This document shows, piece by piece, positions 1 through 10,000 of a DNA stretch of 64,000 nt. Below the pieces are notes generated by a model. It saw only the letters and a list, made by a program, of their open reading frames with translations, had not been told where the DNA came from and did no database searches. This stretch comes from an uncultured Algibacter sp. (GTDB lineage Bacteria; Bacteroidota; Bacteroidia; Flavobacteriales; Flavobacteriaceae). Every line of letters starts with the position of its first letter. Position 1 is the stretch's first letter. The stretch lies in assembly GCF_947487575.1 (NCBI RefSeq), contig NZ_CANKXG010000010.1:62001-126000 (forward strand). The letters run 5' to 3'. The position numbers and the translations under genes are program-made.

Positions 1-426
1 ACAGCTTTAGAAAACTATTTAAATTTTGCGAATGCAAAAACATCTTTATCAGCTAAAGAAAAAGAAGTTGTAAACTTAGCTGTAAGTGAGGTAAACAACT
101 GTATTTATTGTCTATCTGCACATACTGCCATTGGAAAAATGAATGGTTTTTCTGAAGAACAAATTTTGGAGTTAAGAGCAGGAGAAGCTTCTTTTGATAA
201 CGAATTAGATGCTTTAGCAAGGTTAGCTAGAAACATCACAGAAAACAGAGGAAGAACAGATGCAGATGTGTTAGAAAACTTCTTCAAGGCTGGATATACA
301 AAAGGAAATTTAATAGATACCATTTCTTTAGTAGGCGATAAAACCATTTCAAATTACGTACACAGTACAACACAAGTCCCAGTAGATTTTCCAGTAGTAC
401 AGCCATTAGCTGAAGTTGCAGTATAA
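1..426 (+). CDS. Carboxymuconolactone decarboxylase / AhpD-like family protein (5' truncated by window)
   Basis: Frame 1 is open from base 1 (TALENYLNFANAKTSLSAKEKEVVNLAVSEVNNCIYCLSAHTAIGKMNGF...); the EVNNCIYCLSAH CxxC...H motif is typical of AhpD-like proteins. Confidence 0.85.
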   Translation, partial: TALENYLNFANAKTSLSAKEKEVVNLAVSEVNNCIYCLSAHTAIGKMNGFSEEQILELRAGEASFDNELDALARLARNITENRGRTDADVLENFFKAGYTKGNLIDTISLVGDKTISNYVHSTTQVPVDFPVVQPLAEVAV

Positions 427-487
427 TATTAATAAACACAAATAAATAATCAATAATCAGAGCAAAAGCTCAAAATAATTTAAAACA

Positions 488-868
488 ATGAAAAAAGTAA
501 TAGTAATTTTAGTAGTAGTATTAGCATTTGCATTCAACTCAAATGCACAGGATGCCATGGCATCGGTAAAAACAATTTCTTTAGAGCAAACTAAAGGAGA
601 GTTTGTTCAAAAAGCATTAACTGTCAGTGAAGGTACTTATGTATTTGAAGTAGCAAATAATCATGCAGCAGAAAAAGTTGGTTTAGTTTTAGTAAAAAAA
701 GGAGATGATGCCAGCAATCCAGAAAACCATATTAAAACAGCTTACGTAACCCAAGTTGTTAAAGATGGAGAAACACAAAAAACAAATGCAACAACTTTAG
801 CAAAAGGAGAATATGTGTATTTCTGCCCATTAAATCCAACACCACAATATACCCTTACAGTACAGTAG
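488..868 (+). CDS. Small secreted cupredoxin-like protein
   Basis: Signal peptide MKKVIVILVVVLAFAFNSNAQ; C-terminal YVYFCPLNPTPQYTLTV resembles a cupredoxin Cu-site region. Confidence 0.6.
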   Translation: MKKVIVILVVVLAFAFNSNAQDAMASVKTISLEQTKGEFVQKALTVSEGTYVFEVANNHAAEKVGLVLVKKGDDASNPENHIKTAYVTQVVKDGETQKTNATTLAKGEYVYFCPLNPTPQYTLTVQ

Positions 869-899
869 TTTATAGTAAGGATTATCTAATAAATCATTA

Positions 900-932
900 A
901 AGGCTATTCTAATATTAGAATAGCTTTTTTTA
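900..932 (+). terminator. Rho-independent terminator-like hairpin
   Basis: aggctattctaatattagaatagctttttt: inverted repeat followed by a T run. Confidence 0.75.
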
Positions 933-989
933 TGGATATAATTAAGAATAGAACAGGTAAATTTTTAACTTTACATAAAACTAAATATT

Positions 990-1508
990 ATGTTATCAAA
1001 AAATATTCAAGAGGCGCTAAATAATCAAATAAGAGTTGAAGCAGAATCATCTCAAATCTACTTAGCTATGGCATGTTGGGCTGAGGTAAAAGGTTTGGAA
1101 GGTGTGGCAAATTTCATGTATGCACAAAGCGATGAAGAACGCGAACACATGTTGAAACTTGTTAAGTTTGTTAACGAGCGAGGTGGACATGCAAAAATCT
1201 CACAATTGAAAGCCCCAAATGTAACTTTTAACTCTTTTAAAGAAATGTTTGAAAAGCTTTTTGATCATGAGGTATTTGTATCTCAGAGTATTAATGAGTT
1301 AGTTCATATATCTCTTCAGGAAAAAGATTATGCAACACATAACTTTTTACAATGGTATGTTGCTGAACAAATAGAAGAAGAGGCTGTAGCGCGTACCATT
1401 TTAGATAAAATAAATATGATAGGTGATGACAAAGGTGGTTTGTACTTATTCGATAGAGATATTGAAAATTTAACAGTAACTACGGCAGCAATTAATACTC
1501 CTGAGTAA
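990..1508 (+). CDS. Ferritin
   Basis: MLSKNIQEALNNQIRVEAESSQIYLAMACWAE...EEREHMLKLVKFVNERGG: ferritin-like diiron motifs. Confidence 0.92.
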   Translation: MLSKNIQEALNNQIRVEAESSQIYLAMACWAEVKGLEGVANFMYAQSDEEREHMLKLVKFVNERGGHAKISQLKAPNVTFNSFKEMFEKLFDHEVFVSQSINELVHISLQEKDYATHNFLQWYVAEQIEEEAVARTILDKINMIGDDKGGLYLFDRDIENLTVTTAAINTPE

Positions 1509-1583
1509 TTTTAACAATTAAGCTTATTTAGATTTAATAAAAATAACTTATTTTTACCAAAGGTTTGAATATTTCATTCTACT

Positions 1584-1745
1584 ATGGGTAAAAAGAAGAA
1601 AAAAAATAGAATTAATAAATTACGAAAGTTAGGGATAGAGCTCCCTGAAAAAGTAAAAACGAGTTGCTGTAAAAAATTTAAAAAGGGTGAGAATAAGCGT
1701 TGTAAAAAGTGCCCTTGTTTTGATTTGATTAAGAAAGTGGCTTAA
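1584..1745 (+). CDS. Short Lys/Cys-rich protein (53 aa), absent from the supplied ORF track
   Basis: ATG at 1584, TAA at 1743-1745: MGKKKKKNRINKLRKLGIELPEKVKTSCCKKFKKGENKRCKKCPCFDLIKKVA; followed by a strong terminator. Confidence 0.65.
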   Translation: MGKKKKKNRINKLRKLGIELPEKVKTSCCKKFKKGENKRCKKCPCFDLIKKVA

Positions 1746-1767
1746 GCTTTATTAAAAATAAAAATCC

Positions 1768-1804
1768 AAACCTGTCAGGTTTTCAAAACCTGACAGGTTT
1801 TTTT
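1768..1804. terminator. Strong palindromic terminator / dispersed palindrome
   Basis: aaacctgtcaggttttcaaaacctgacaggttttttt: near-perfect inverted repeat plus T run. Confidence 0.8.
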
Positions 1805-1861
1805 GGTTAAAAAACCTTCAAAATTAATTAGTTTTGAATAAAATTTAGAGCTTCAATCAAC

Positions 1862-3979
1862 ATGATAAAGTATATAATTCAACATACAAAACTCCCTGAA
1901 CAATCTGTAAAAAACACAATTGAATTATTGAATGAAGACTGTACTATTCCTTTTATTTCGCGTTATAGAAAAGAGCGTACAGGGAATTTAGATGAGGTTC
2001 AAATAGCTGATATTGTAAAGTATAAAGAACAGTTTGAAGCTTTAGAAAAGCGAAAAAAAGCCATTTTAAAAGCTTTAGAAGAACAAGATGTTTTAACTTC
2101 AGAATTAAAACAAAAAATTGAGTCGACTCAAGATGTAACAGCCCTTGAAGATATCTACTTACCCTATAAAAAAAGCAGAAAAACTAAAGCTGAAAAAGCG
2201 AGACAAAACGGTTTAGAACCTTTGGCGAAAATTATCATGTCTCAAAATGCAAACGATTTAGAATCTATTGCGTTTAAATATGTAAAAGGAGACGTGCTCT
2301 CTTTTGAAGATGCTTTAGAAGGCGCAAGGCATATTATTGCAGAATGGATAAACGAACGTACCGATATTCGAAATAATATCCGTCGACAATTGGAGCGTTT
2401 TGCGATGATTTCTACAAAAGTGATAAAAACAAAAGCTGAAGAAGAGAACGCGCAAAAATTTAGAGATTATTTTGATTGGGAAGAAAACCTGAGCAGAATA
2501 CCATCACACCGTTTGTTAGCTATTTTAAGAGCTGAAAAAGAAGGGTTTATTCGTGTAAAAATTGAAATTGATAATGATAGAGCGCTAGATAATATTGAAA
2601 GACGTATCATAAAAAGTAATAACGCTTGCGCGGAACAAATTGAAATTGCTACTAAAGATGCTTACAAACGCTTATTGTTGCCATCGTTAAGCAATGAAGC
2701 ATTACAAATAGCAAAAGATAAAGCTGATGAATCTGCCATAAGTGTATTCGCTAAAAACTTAAAGCAATTATTATTAGGTTCGCCTTTGGGTGAAAAACGC
2801 GTTTTAGCTATAGACCCCGGATTTAGAACAGGTTGTAAAGTAGTTTGTTTAGATGCTCAAGGGCAATTAAAATATAACGAAACTATTTATCCACATCCGC
2901 CAAAAAGTGATAGTATCGGCGCAATGAAAAAAATAAGTTCACTTTGTGATGCCTATAAAATTGAAGCTATCGCCATTGGAAACGGAACCGCATCCAGAGA
3001 AACCGAAGCTTTAATTAGAAAAGTACATTTTAAAAATGATGTACAGGTTTTTGTGGTAAGTGAAGCGGGTGCTAGTATTTATTCGGCATCTAAAATAGCT
3101 AGAGAAGAATTTCCAGATTATGATGTTACAGTTCGTGGCTCGGTATCTATTGGTCGCCGATTACAAGACCCGTTGGCTGAACTCGTAAAAATTGATGCTA
3201 AGTCTATAGGTGTTGGACAATATCAGCATGATGTCGACCAAACTAAACTTCAAAAACAATTGGATGTTGTGGTTGAAAATTGCGTAAATGCTGTTGGCGT
3301 AAATATTAATACGGCAAGTAAATCGCTTTTGAGTTATGTATCTGGTATTGGTCCCAAACTTGCAGAAAATATTTTTAATTATAGAAATGAAAATGGTGTT
3401 TTTAAAAGTAGAAGCGACATAAAAAAAGTACCCCGTTTAGGCGGAAAAGCTTTTGAACAAGGTGCCGCTTTTTTAAGAATTAAAGATGCTAAAAACCCGT
3501 TGGATGATTCTGCGGTTCACCCAGAAAGTTACTCGATTGTAACTAAAATGGCAAAAGACTTAGGGAAATCAGTAGAAGATTTAATTGGAAATAAAGACCT
3601 ACTTCAAAAATTAAACTTGAAAACGTATTGTACGGATTCGGTAGGTTTATTAACCCTAGAAGACATTATTAAAGAACTAGAAAAACCAGGTTTAGATATT
3701 CGTGAGCAAGCCAAAGTATTTACTTTCAATCAAAATATAAAAACGATTAATGATTTGCGAGAAGGACAATTACTTCCAGGAATCGTCAATAATATTACCA
3801 ATTTTGGTTGTTTTGTAGATGTAGGTATTAAAGAAAGTGGATTAATTCATGTCTCTAACCTATCAGACAGTTTTGTAAAAGATGTGAACGAACACGTGCA
3901 TTTACATCAGCAAATTATAGTAAAAGTTTTGGAGGTTGATATTCCGCGAAAGCGTATTCAGTTAAAATTGCATAAATAA
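1862..3979 (+). CDS. tex: Tex family RNA-binding transcription accessory protein
   Basis: Tex-like N-terminus, YqgF-like domain (RVLAIDPGFRTGCKVV), HhH (YVSGIGPKLAENIFNYR) and C-terminal S1 domain. Confidence 0.93.
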   Translation: MIKYIIQHTKLPEQSVKNTIELLNEDCTIPFISRYRKERTGNLDEVQIADIVKYKEQFEALEKRKKAILKALEEQDVLTSELKQKIESTQDVTALEDIYLPYKKSRKTKAEKARQNGLEPLAKIIMSQNANDLESIAFKYVKGDVLSFEDALEGARHIIAEWINERTDIRNNIRRQLERFAMISTKVIKTKAEEENAQKFRDYFDWEENLSRIPSHRLLAILRAEKEGFIRVKIEIDNDRALDNIERRIIKSNNACAEQIEIATKDAYKRLLLPSLSNEALQIAKDKADESAISVFAKNLKQLLLGSPLGEKRVLAIDPGFRTGCKVVCLDAQGQLKYNETIYPHPPKSDSIGAMKKISSLCDAYKIEAIAIGNGTASRETEALIRKVHFKNDVQVFVVSEAGASIYSASKIAREEFPDYDVTVRGSVSIGRRLQDPLAELVKIDAKSIGVGQYQHDVDQTKLQKQLDVVVENCVNAVGVNINTASKSLLSYVSGIGPKLAENIFNYRNENGVFKSRSDIKKVPRLGGKAFEQGAAFLRIKDAKNPLDDSAVHPESYSIVTKMAKDLGKSVEDLIGNKDLLQKLNLKTYCTDSVGLLTLEDIIKELEKPGLDIREQAKVFTFNQNIKTINDLREGQLLPGIVNNITNFGCFVDVGIKESGLIHVSNLSDSFVKDVNEHVHLHQQIIVKVLEVDIPRKRIQLKLHK

Positions 3980-4034
3980 AGTGATTTTTCATTCCTACGA
4001 AGGCAGTAATGTATTATAAGCATTGGATTTAATT

Positions 4035-4859
4035 TTATAATATGAAGTTGTTATAATAAACGCCCTTCTCATTCATAAACGTGCCATCCTTTTTATTTAA
4101 ATCTAATGGTTCGCCATTAAAATCTGTTGCAAGTAAACCGAGTTCGGTGTATATACAAGCTGTAGCTGCATAATCCCAAATACTACCGCCACCTAATTCT
4201 TTTTTTGGAAATTTCAAAAAACATGCAGGTCCGTTTTCTAAAACTGAAATGGCACACATTACAGCTCCTTTTCCAGATATTTCTTTAATGTTTTTTAATC
4301 CTAAATTAGCTTGATGTCTGTTAAGTATCTTTTGTATTTCGGTAGACTTTGGTGTGTCTTTTAGTTTTTTATCGGTTAGGTAAGTTAGGTAGTCATTAGT
4401 GTTTTTAATGTTCCAAGGATTGTTGTTTTTATAAGCACCGTTGCTCTTTATTGCATGATATAATGTTTGGGTGCTTGGGTTAAACACAACACCAATTAAA
4501 GGCGTTCCGTCTTTAGCAGTTAAGGCAATAGATACAGAAAACCCGGGTTGTTTGTTAATAAAAGCTAATGTGCCATCTAAAGGGTCTATACACCAAAAGG
4601 CATCTTTTTCAAATCTGCTTTTATCATCTTCTGTTTCTTCGGATAATAAACCAATATCAAAAGTTTTGCATGTTGGTTTTAAATGTGATAAAATAATAGT
4701 TTCACATGCTCTATCTACTTTGGTTACTACTTGAGAGGCATAAGTAGAACCACCTTCTTTTTGCTCAACTACAACATCGGTATTCATGTGTTTTTGAATA
4801 ATATTTCCAGCAGAAAGCGCTGCCTCAATGGCTATGTTTGTTAAATGTTGTAAGTCCAC
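4035..4859 (-). CDS. Inositol monophosphatase superfamily / 3'(2'),5'-bisphosphate nucleotidase-like
   Basis: LLSEETED and WCIDPLDGTLAF motifs; C-terminal GGGSIWDYAATACIYTELG. Confidence 0.82.
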   Translation of the reverse strand: MDLQHLTNIAIEAALSAGNIIQKHMNTDVVVEQKEGGSTYASQVVTKVDRACETIILSHLKPTCKTFDIGLLSEETEDDKSRFEKDAFWCIDPLDGTLAFINKQPGFSVSIALTAKDGTPLIGVVFNPSTQTLYHAIKSNGAYKNNNPWNIKNTNDYLTYLTDKKLKDTPKSTEIQKILNRHQANLGLKNIKEISGKGAVMCAISVLENGPACFLKFPKKELGGGSIWDYAATACIYTELGLLATDFNGEPLDLNKKDGTFMNEKGVYYNNFIL

Positions 4860-5809
4860 TATTGTAGATTTTTAATGACTTCAGTTGTTATACGTTCGCT
4901 ATAACTGTTAATTTTCCAATGGCCGGGGCTCCAGCCTTTTAAAAACCGATGAAAATCTGCCCAAGCTACATGGTATAATGGTCGCCAGTCATTTTCAAGG
5001 GCTTCATTTATTGCACCAAGCGCTTTGTGTAAATGCGAAAAATAGGTATCTAATATTTGAGATTCTAAGCGTTCGCAATCACTTTCATTGAGGCAACTTC
5101 CAATAAAATAGACCACATCTTTCATTCCACAACCGCCACCTACATATTGAAAATCTACACCAGCTACTTCTCCGTTTTCAGAAAAACAAAAGTTTGCCAA
5201 TTTTGCATCGCCATGCACAAATGTTTTAAAGTTGCAGTTATTCAGTTTTTTATCAATTGCAGCCGCAGCGTTTTTTAAGGTTTTATCTTCTAAAACATCT
5301 AGTTCTTGCGGTCTGGTTTCTAAATGCCAATAGGTGCCAACGTCCCATAGTCCGTTAGGTGTTTTTCCCAAAAAACTTGCATGAAATTGTGCCAACCATT
5401 CTAAGCAACTGTCTATATCTTCCCATTCCACGTTTTGCTTTCGTAATGGAAAACCTGCTTTATCTAAATCTTCAAGAACTATTAATGTTTCATCATGTTT
5501 GTTTTCAATAGCAAAACATTTTGGTAAGCGTGCCATACCGTGTTTGCTATATTGCCTATACCAATTGGTTTCTACCTCATAAGATTTTAGTTTTCTTTGG
5601 TGCCCAATATCTGTATGCCATCCTCTTGGGTGATTATGACTTTTAGGTAATTGCACATGTTTTACAACTACACTTTCTAAATCGGAATTTTCTAATGCAA
5701 CTCGAATAATTTTACCATAACCACTCCATAATTCTTGAATGATTTCTTTTTCAACTAAGGAAGATGCGCCAGTGTTCTGTAAAATAACAGATTTAAAATA
5801 ATCGTTCAT
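4859..5809 (-). CDS. Aminoglycoside phosphotransferase / choline-kinase-like family protein
   Basis: [13 protein letters not shown] and [16 protein letters not shown] kinase motifs; overlaps the downstream gene by one base. Confidence 0.8.
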   Translation of the reverse strand: MNDYFKSVILQNTGASSLVEKEIIQELWSGYGKIIRVALENSDLESVVVKHVQLPKSHNHPRGWHTDIGHQRKLKSYEVETNWYRQYSKHGMARLPKCFAIENKHDETLIVLEDLDKAGFPLRKQNVEWEDIDSCLEWLAQFHASFLGKTPNGLWDVGTYWHLETRPQELDVLEDKTLKNAAAAIDKKLNNCNFKTFVHGDAKLANFCFSENGEVAGVDFQYVGGGCGMKDVVYFIGSCLNESDCERLESQILDTYFSHLHKALGAINEALENDWRPLYHVAWADFHRFLKGWSPGHWKINSYSERITTEVIKNLQ

Positions 5810-5938
5810 AAGGTGCCAAATATAGAAAATATCAATTCAAGTGTAGTTCCTTTGGTAAGTCATTTCGGGCTACTTAATAGCTTTAATAACCTATATTTTT
5901 TATTTATCAGCGTTAATATTTAAGACTTTTGATAAATA

Positions 5939-5968
5939 AAAAAGCACCCAATTTCTTAAGTGCTTTTA
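5939..5968. terminator. Bidirectional terminator-like hairpin
   Basis: aaaagcacccaatttcttaagtgctttt. Confidence 0.6.
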
Positions 5969-5994
5969 GAATTATATAAATTTAAAATAGTTTC

Positions 5995-6426
5995 TTATCT
6001 ATTCATATTCTTTATTTCATCCATAAAAGTGTCCAAATCCACACCGTTATTAACTAGTGTTAAGGCTTTGTCAATTATATATTTTACGTTTACTGCATGA
6101 AAACCAAGTCCAACTCCAATTTTCTTTAAAAGTAACATTTCAGGGTCACCCTTAATCGTGTCAACATGAATCATACGCACTAAATCATATAAACGTTCTA
6201 AACGGTTATCATAAGAAACAGGTGGATTTATTGGTTGGGAATTAAAATTCTTTAAAATAGCCTTATAATCTCCTTCACTAATCTCCAATCTTTGTGCTAA
6301 ACGGTCTAAAAACGTTTGCTCTTCTGGAGTAATAACTCCATCAGCCATAGCTACTCTTACTATCGCTGCAAAATGACTTTCATTTCGCCTTTTAAAACCA
6401 CTATCAAATAAATCTGAAAACGACAT
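5995..6426 (-). CDS. TerB-like family protein
   Basis: FAAIVRVAMADGVITPEEQTFLDRLAQRLEIS resembles the TerB domain. Confidence 0.75.
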   Translation of the reverse strand: MSFSDLFDSGFKRRNESHFAAIVRVAMADGVITPEEQTFLDRLAQRLEISEGDYKAILKNFNSQPINPPVSYDNRLERLYDLVRMIHVDTIKGDPEMLLLKKIGVGLGFHAVNVKYIIDKALTLVNNGVDLDTFMDEIKNMNR

Positions 6427-6499
6427 ATATTTTTCTTTTTTTAGTGCTACAAACCTACATATTTTTTTTAAGATTTTAAGCTGAAAGTTTTAATTTTTT

Positions 6500-6599
6500 G
6501 AGCGTTACCCAAGGGTCAGGCTTTCGGCAGTCGCTTTTTTGTGTTGCATAGGTGCAACAACACAAAAAGAGCTTCAACAAATGCCTCAATCCTTAACGC
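6500..6599. repeat. Dispersed palindromic element, copy A (conserved ends, hairpin core)
   Basis: GAGCGTTACCCAAGGGTCAGGCTTTCGGCAGTCGC[TTTTTTGTGTTGcataggTGCAACAACACAAAAA]GAGCTTCAACAAATGCCTCAATCCTTAACGC; ends shared with the copies at 42151, 44980 and 51747. Confidence 0.8.
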
Positions 6600-6642
6600 A
6601 AGTGCAGCATTCAAAATTAAACACTAAGGTTTTATTTAAAGT

Positions 6643-6939
6643 TCAACCCATTCTAGTCATTTCATTTAAAGTAAATTCTTCAACAGCGCCATCAGTAGCT
6701 TTCACGTATTCAGCTAAATGAGTATTTTCCATATGTTGCTGCCATAAGGCTCTACTTTCCCAGTTTTCATAAAATAGAAATAAATTTTTGTTGGCATTAT
6801 CTTGGTGTAAATCATAATTAACACAGCCTTTTTCAGCTTTTGTAATGTCAATAAGTTTTAATAATTCACTTTTCACTAAATCTCTATGTTCATCTTTAGC
6901 CAAAATTTTAGCTACGATTGTTAATGGTTTATTTGTCAT
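6643..6939 (-). CDS. Antibiotic biosynthesis monooxygenase (ABM) / putative quinol monooxygenase
   Basis: MTNKPLTIVAKILAKDEHRDLVKSELLKLIDITKAEKGCVNYDLHQDNANKNLFLFYENWES. Confidence 0.85.
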   Translation of the reverse strand: MTNKPLTIVAKILAKDEHRDLVKSELLKLIDITKAEKGCVNYDLHQDNANKNLFLFYENWESRALWQQHMENTHLAEYVKATDGAVEEFTLNEMTRMG

Positions 6940-7051
6940 AATTTTAAATTCAGTTTTACAAAACTAATTTAGAGAAACATTTATGAATTCTTAACTAAAC
7001 AATAAAAGAATAATCCGAAACCTTATATTTGCATTCGTAAAACAGAATTAG

Positions 7052-10000
7052 GTGAGTAAAACGAGTATCTCTCAAACCTATTTACAGGCTTTGCAAACGC
7101 AAAATCTGCAAAATACTATTGCACAAACTGAAGCAAAAACACATGTAAAAGGCCTTGTAGGCTCTTCGTTTTCCTTTGTAATTTCTACCTTGTTTAAAGC
7201 AGCTGAAAAGCCTTTTTTACTAGTTTTTAACGATAAAGAAGAAGCTGCACATTATCTTAATGATTTAGAACAATTGTTAAATGATAAAGATGTGTTATTC
7301 TATCCAGGAAGTTACAGAAGACCTTACGAAATAGAAGAAACCGATAATGCAAACGTATTATTACGTGCCGAGGTTTTAAACCGCATAAACTCTCAAAAAA
7401 AGCCAGCAATTATTGTTACATATCCGGATGCCCTTTTTGAGCAAGTAGTTACCAGAAAAGAGCTAGAACGTCACACACTAAAAGTTGGTGTCAATGATAA
7501 GGTTTCGATTGATTTCGTAAACGAAGTTTTGTTCGAATACCAATTCAAACGAGTAGATTTTGTAACCGAACCTGGTGAGTTTTCAGTGCGTGGAGGTATA
7601 GTAGATGTGTTTTCATTTTCGCATGACCAACCTTACCGAATTGAGTTTTTTGGCGATGAGGTAGATAGCATCAGAACGTTCGATGTGGAAACACAACTAT
7701 CTATCGAGCAGATTAAAAAAATCAATATTATCCCCAATGTTGCCAATAAATTATTACAAGAAAGCCGACAAAGTTTCTTAAAATATATTGCCCAAAAAAC
7801 GGTAGTGTGTTTAAAAAATGCTGATTTACTATTTTCAAGAATTGATGATTTTTATAATAAAGCCGAATACGCTTTCAAAGCACTTTCAGAAGATATAAAA
7901 CATGCCGAGCCGCATGAGTTGTTTTGTGATGCAACATTGTTAAAAAAGCAATTACTCGACTTTTCAATTGTCGAGTTTGGAACACAAAGTGTCTTTTGTC
8001 ATTCAGAGCAAAGCGAAGAATCTCAAACAATAACATTCAATACAACCCCTCAACCCGCATTCAACAAACAATTCAACCTGTTAATTGAAGATTTAAATGG
8101 CAACCATAATAAAGGTTATACCAATTATATTTCCTGTGTAAGCGAACAACAAGCCAAACGATTTCACGATATTTTTGATGACTCAAATTTAGAAGTAGCA
8201 CCATATAACACGATTATTTTATCCTTACATCAAGGGTTTATAGACCACGATAGTAAAATAGTGTGCTATACCGACCATCAAATCTTTGAGCGTTATCATA
8301 AGTTTCATCTTAAAAATGGTTATGCTAAAAAGCAAGCCATTACCTTAAAAGAGTTGACCAATTTAGATATTGGTGACTATGTAACGCATATCGACCATGG
8401 CATTGGGCGTTTTGGTGGACTTCAGAAAATAGACGTAGAAGGTAAAAAACAAGAAGCCATAAAATTGGTTTACGGAGAGCGGGATGTACTGTATTTAAGT
8501 ATTCATTCGCTTCATAAAATTACTAAGTTTAATGGAAAAGATGGCAAGCCACCAAAAGTTTATAAACTTGGAAGTAAAGCATGGAAAACGCTTAAAGAGA
8601 AAACAAAATCTCGTGTTAAGCATGTTGCTTTCAATCTTATAAAACTCTATGCTAAACGTAAAACCGAAAAAGGCTATCAGTACAATCCAGATAGTTACAT
8701 GCAACACGAGTTGGAAGCCTCATTTATTTACGAGGACACACCCGATCAAAGTACAGCAACTGCAGATATTAAAGTAGACATGGAAAGCGAACGCCCTATG
8801 GATAGACTTATTTGTGGCGATGTAGGTTTCGGTAAAACCGAAGTAGCTATTCGTGCGGCATTCAAGGCTGTAGATAATGGAAAACAAGTAGCAGTCTTAG
8901 TTCCAACCACTATTTTGGCATATCAACATTCCAGAACATTTAAGGAACGTTTAAAAGATTTCCCGGTAACTGTAGATTATGTTAACCGATTTAGAACAGC
9001 CAAAGAAAAACGTGAAACTTTAGAGGGTTTAGAACAAGGTAAGGTCGATATCATAATTGGTACACATCAACTCGTCAATAAAAAGGTAAAGTTTAAAGAT
9101 TTAGGATTGCTGATTGTTGATGAAGAGCAAAAATTCGGCGTAGCAGTAAAAGAAAAACTCAAGACTATAAAAGATAATGTAGATGTATTAACCTTAACCG
9201 CAACTCCAATCCCAAGGACATTACAGTTTAGTTTAATGGCAGCGCGAGATTTATCGGTAATAACCACGCCTCCGCCAAACCGATACCCTATTGAAAGTAA
9301 CGTTATTCGTTTTAGCGAAGAAACTATTCGTGATGCTGTGAGTTACGAGATTCAACGTGGCGGTCAAATATTCTTCATACATAATCGTATTGAGAATATT
9401 AAGGAAGTAGCAGGCATGCTCCAGCGTTTAGTGCCTGATGCTAAAATCGGCATTGGTCATGGGCAAATGGAAGGAAAAAAACTAGAACAGCTTATGCTTC
9501 AGTTTATGGATGGCGCTTTTGATGTTTTGGTAAGTACAACCATTGTAGAAAGCGGATTGGATGTGCCAAATGCAAACACCATTTTTATAAATAATGCCAA
9601 TAATTTTGGCTTGAGCGATTTACATCAAATGCGTGGTCGCGTTGGGAGAAGCAATAAGAAAGCTTTCTGCTATTTTATTACGCCAGAATACTCAGCAATG
9701 ACTGATGATGCTAGAAAACGTATTACAGCTTTAGAACAATTTACAGAACTAGGTAGTGGTTTTAATATTGCGATGAAGGATTTAGAGATCCGCGGCGCAG
9801 GGGATTTATTAGGAGGAGAACAAAGTGGATTTATTAATGAAATAGGTTTCGATACCTATCAAAAAATTTTAAATGAAGCGATTGAAGAACTCAAGGAAAA
9901 TGAGTTTAAGGATTTGTATAATGAAGATGAAGCCAACAAAGTGTATGTTAAAGATGTGACCATTGATTCTGATTTTGAACTCTTATTCCCAGATAGTTAC

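Noticed and set aside
105-347. Minus-strand 80-aa ORF opposite the AhpD-like gene
   Set aside because: Shadow ORF antisense to a better-supported coding sequence; no recognisable domain.
6539-6721. 60-aa plus-strand ORF
   Set aside because: Begins within dispersed repeat copy A and overlaps the ABM gene antisense; not a credible protein.
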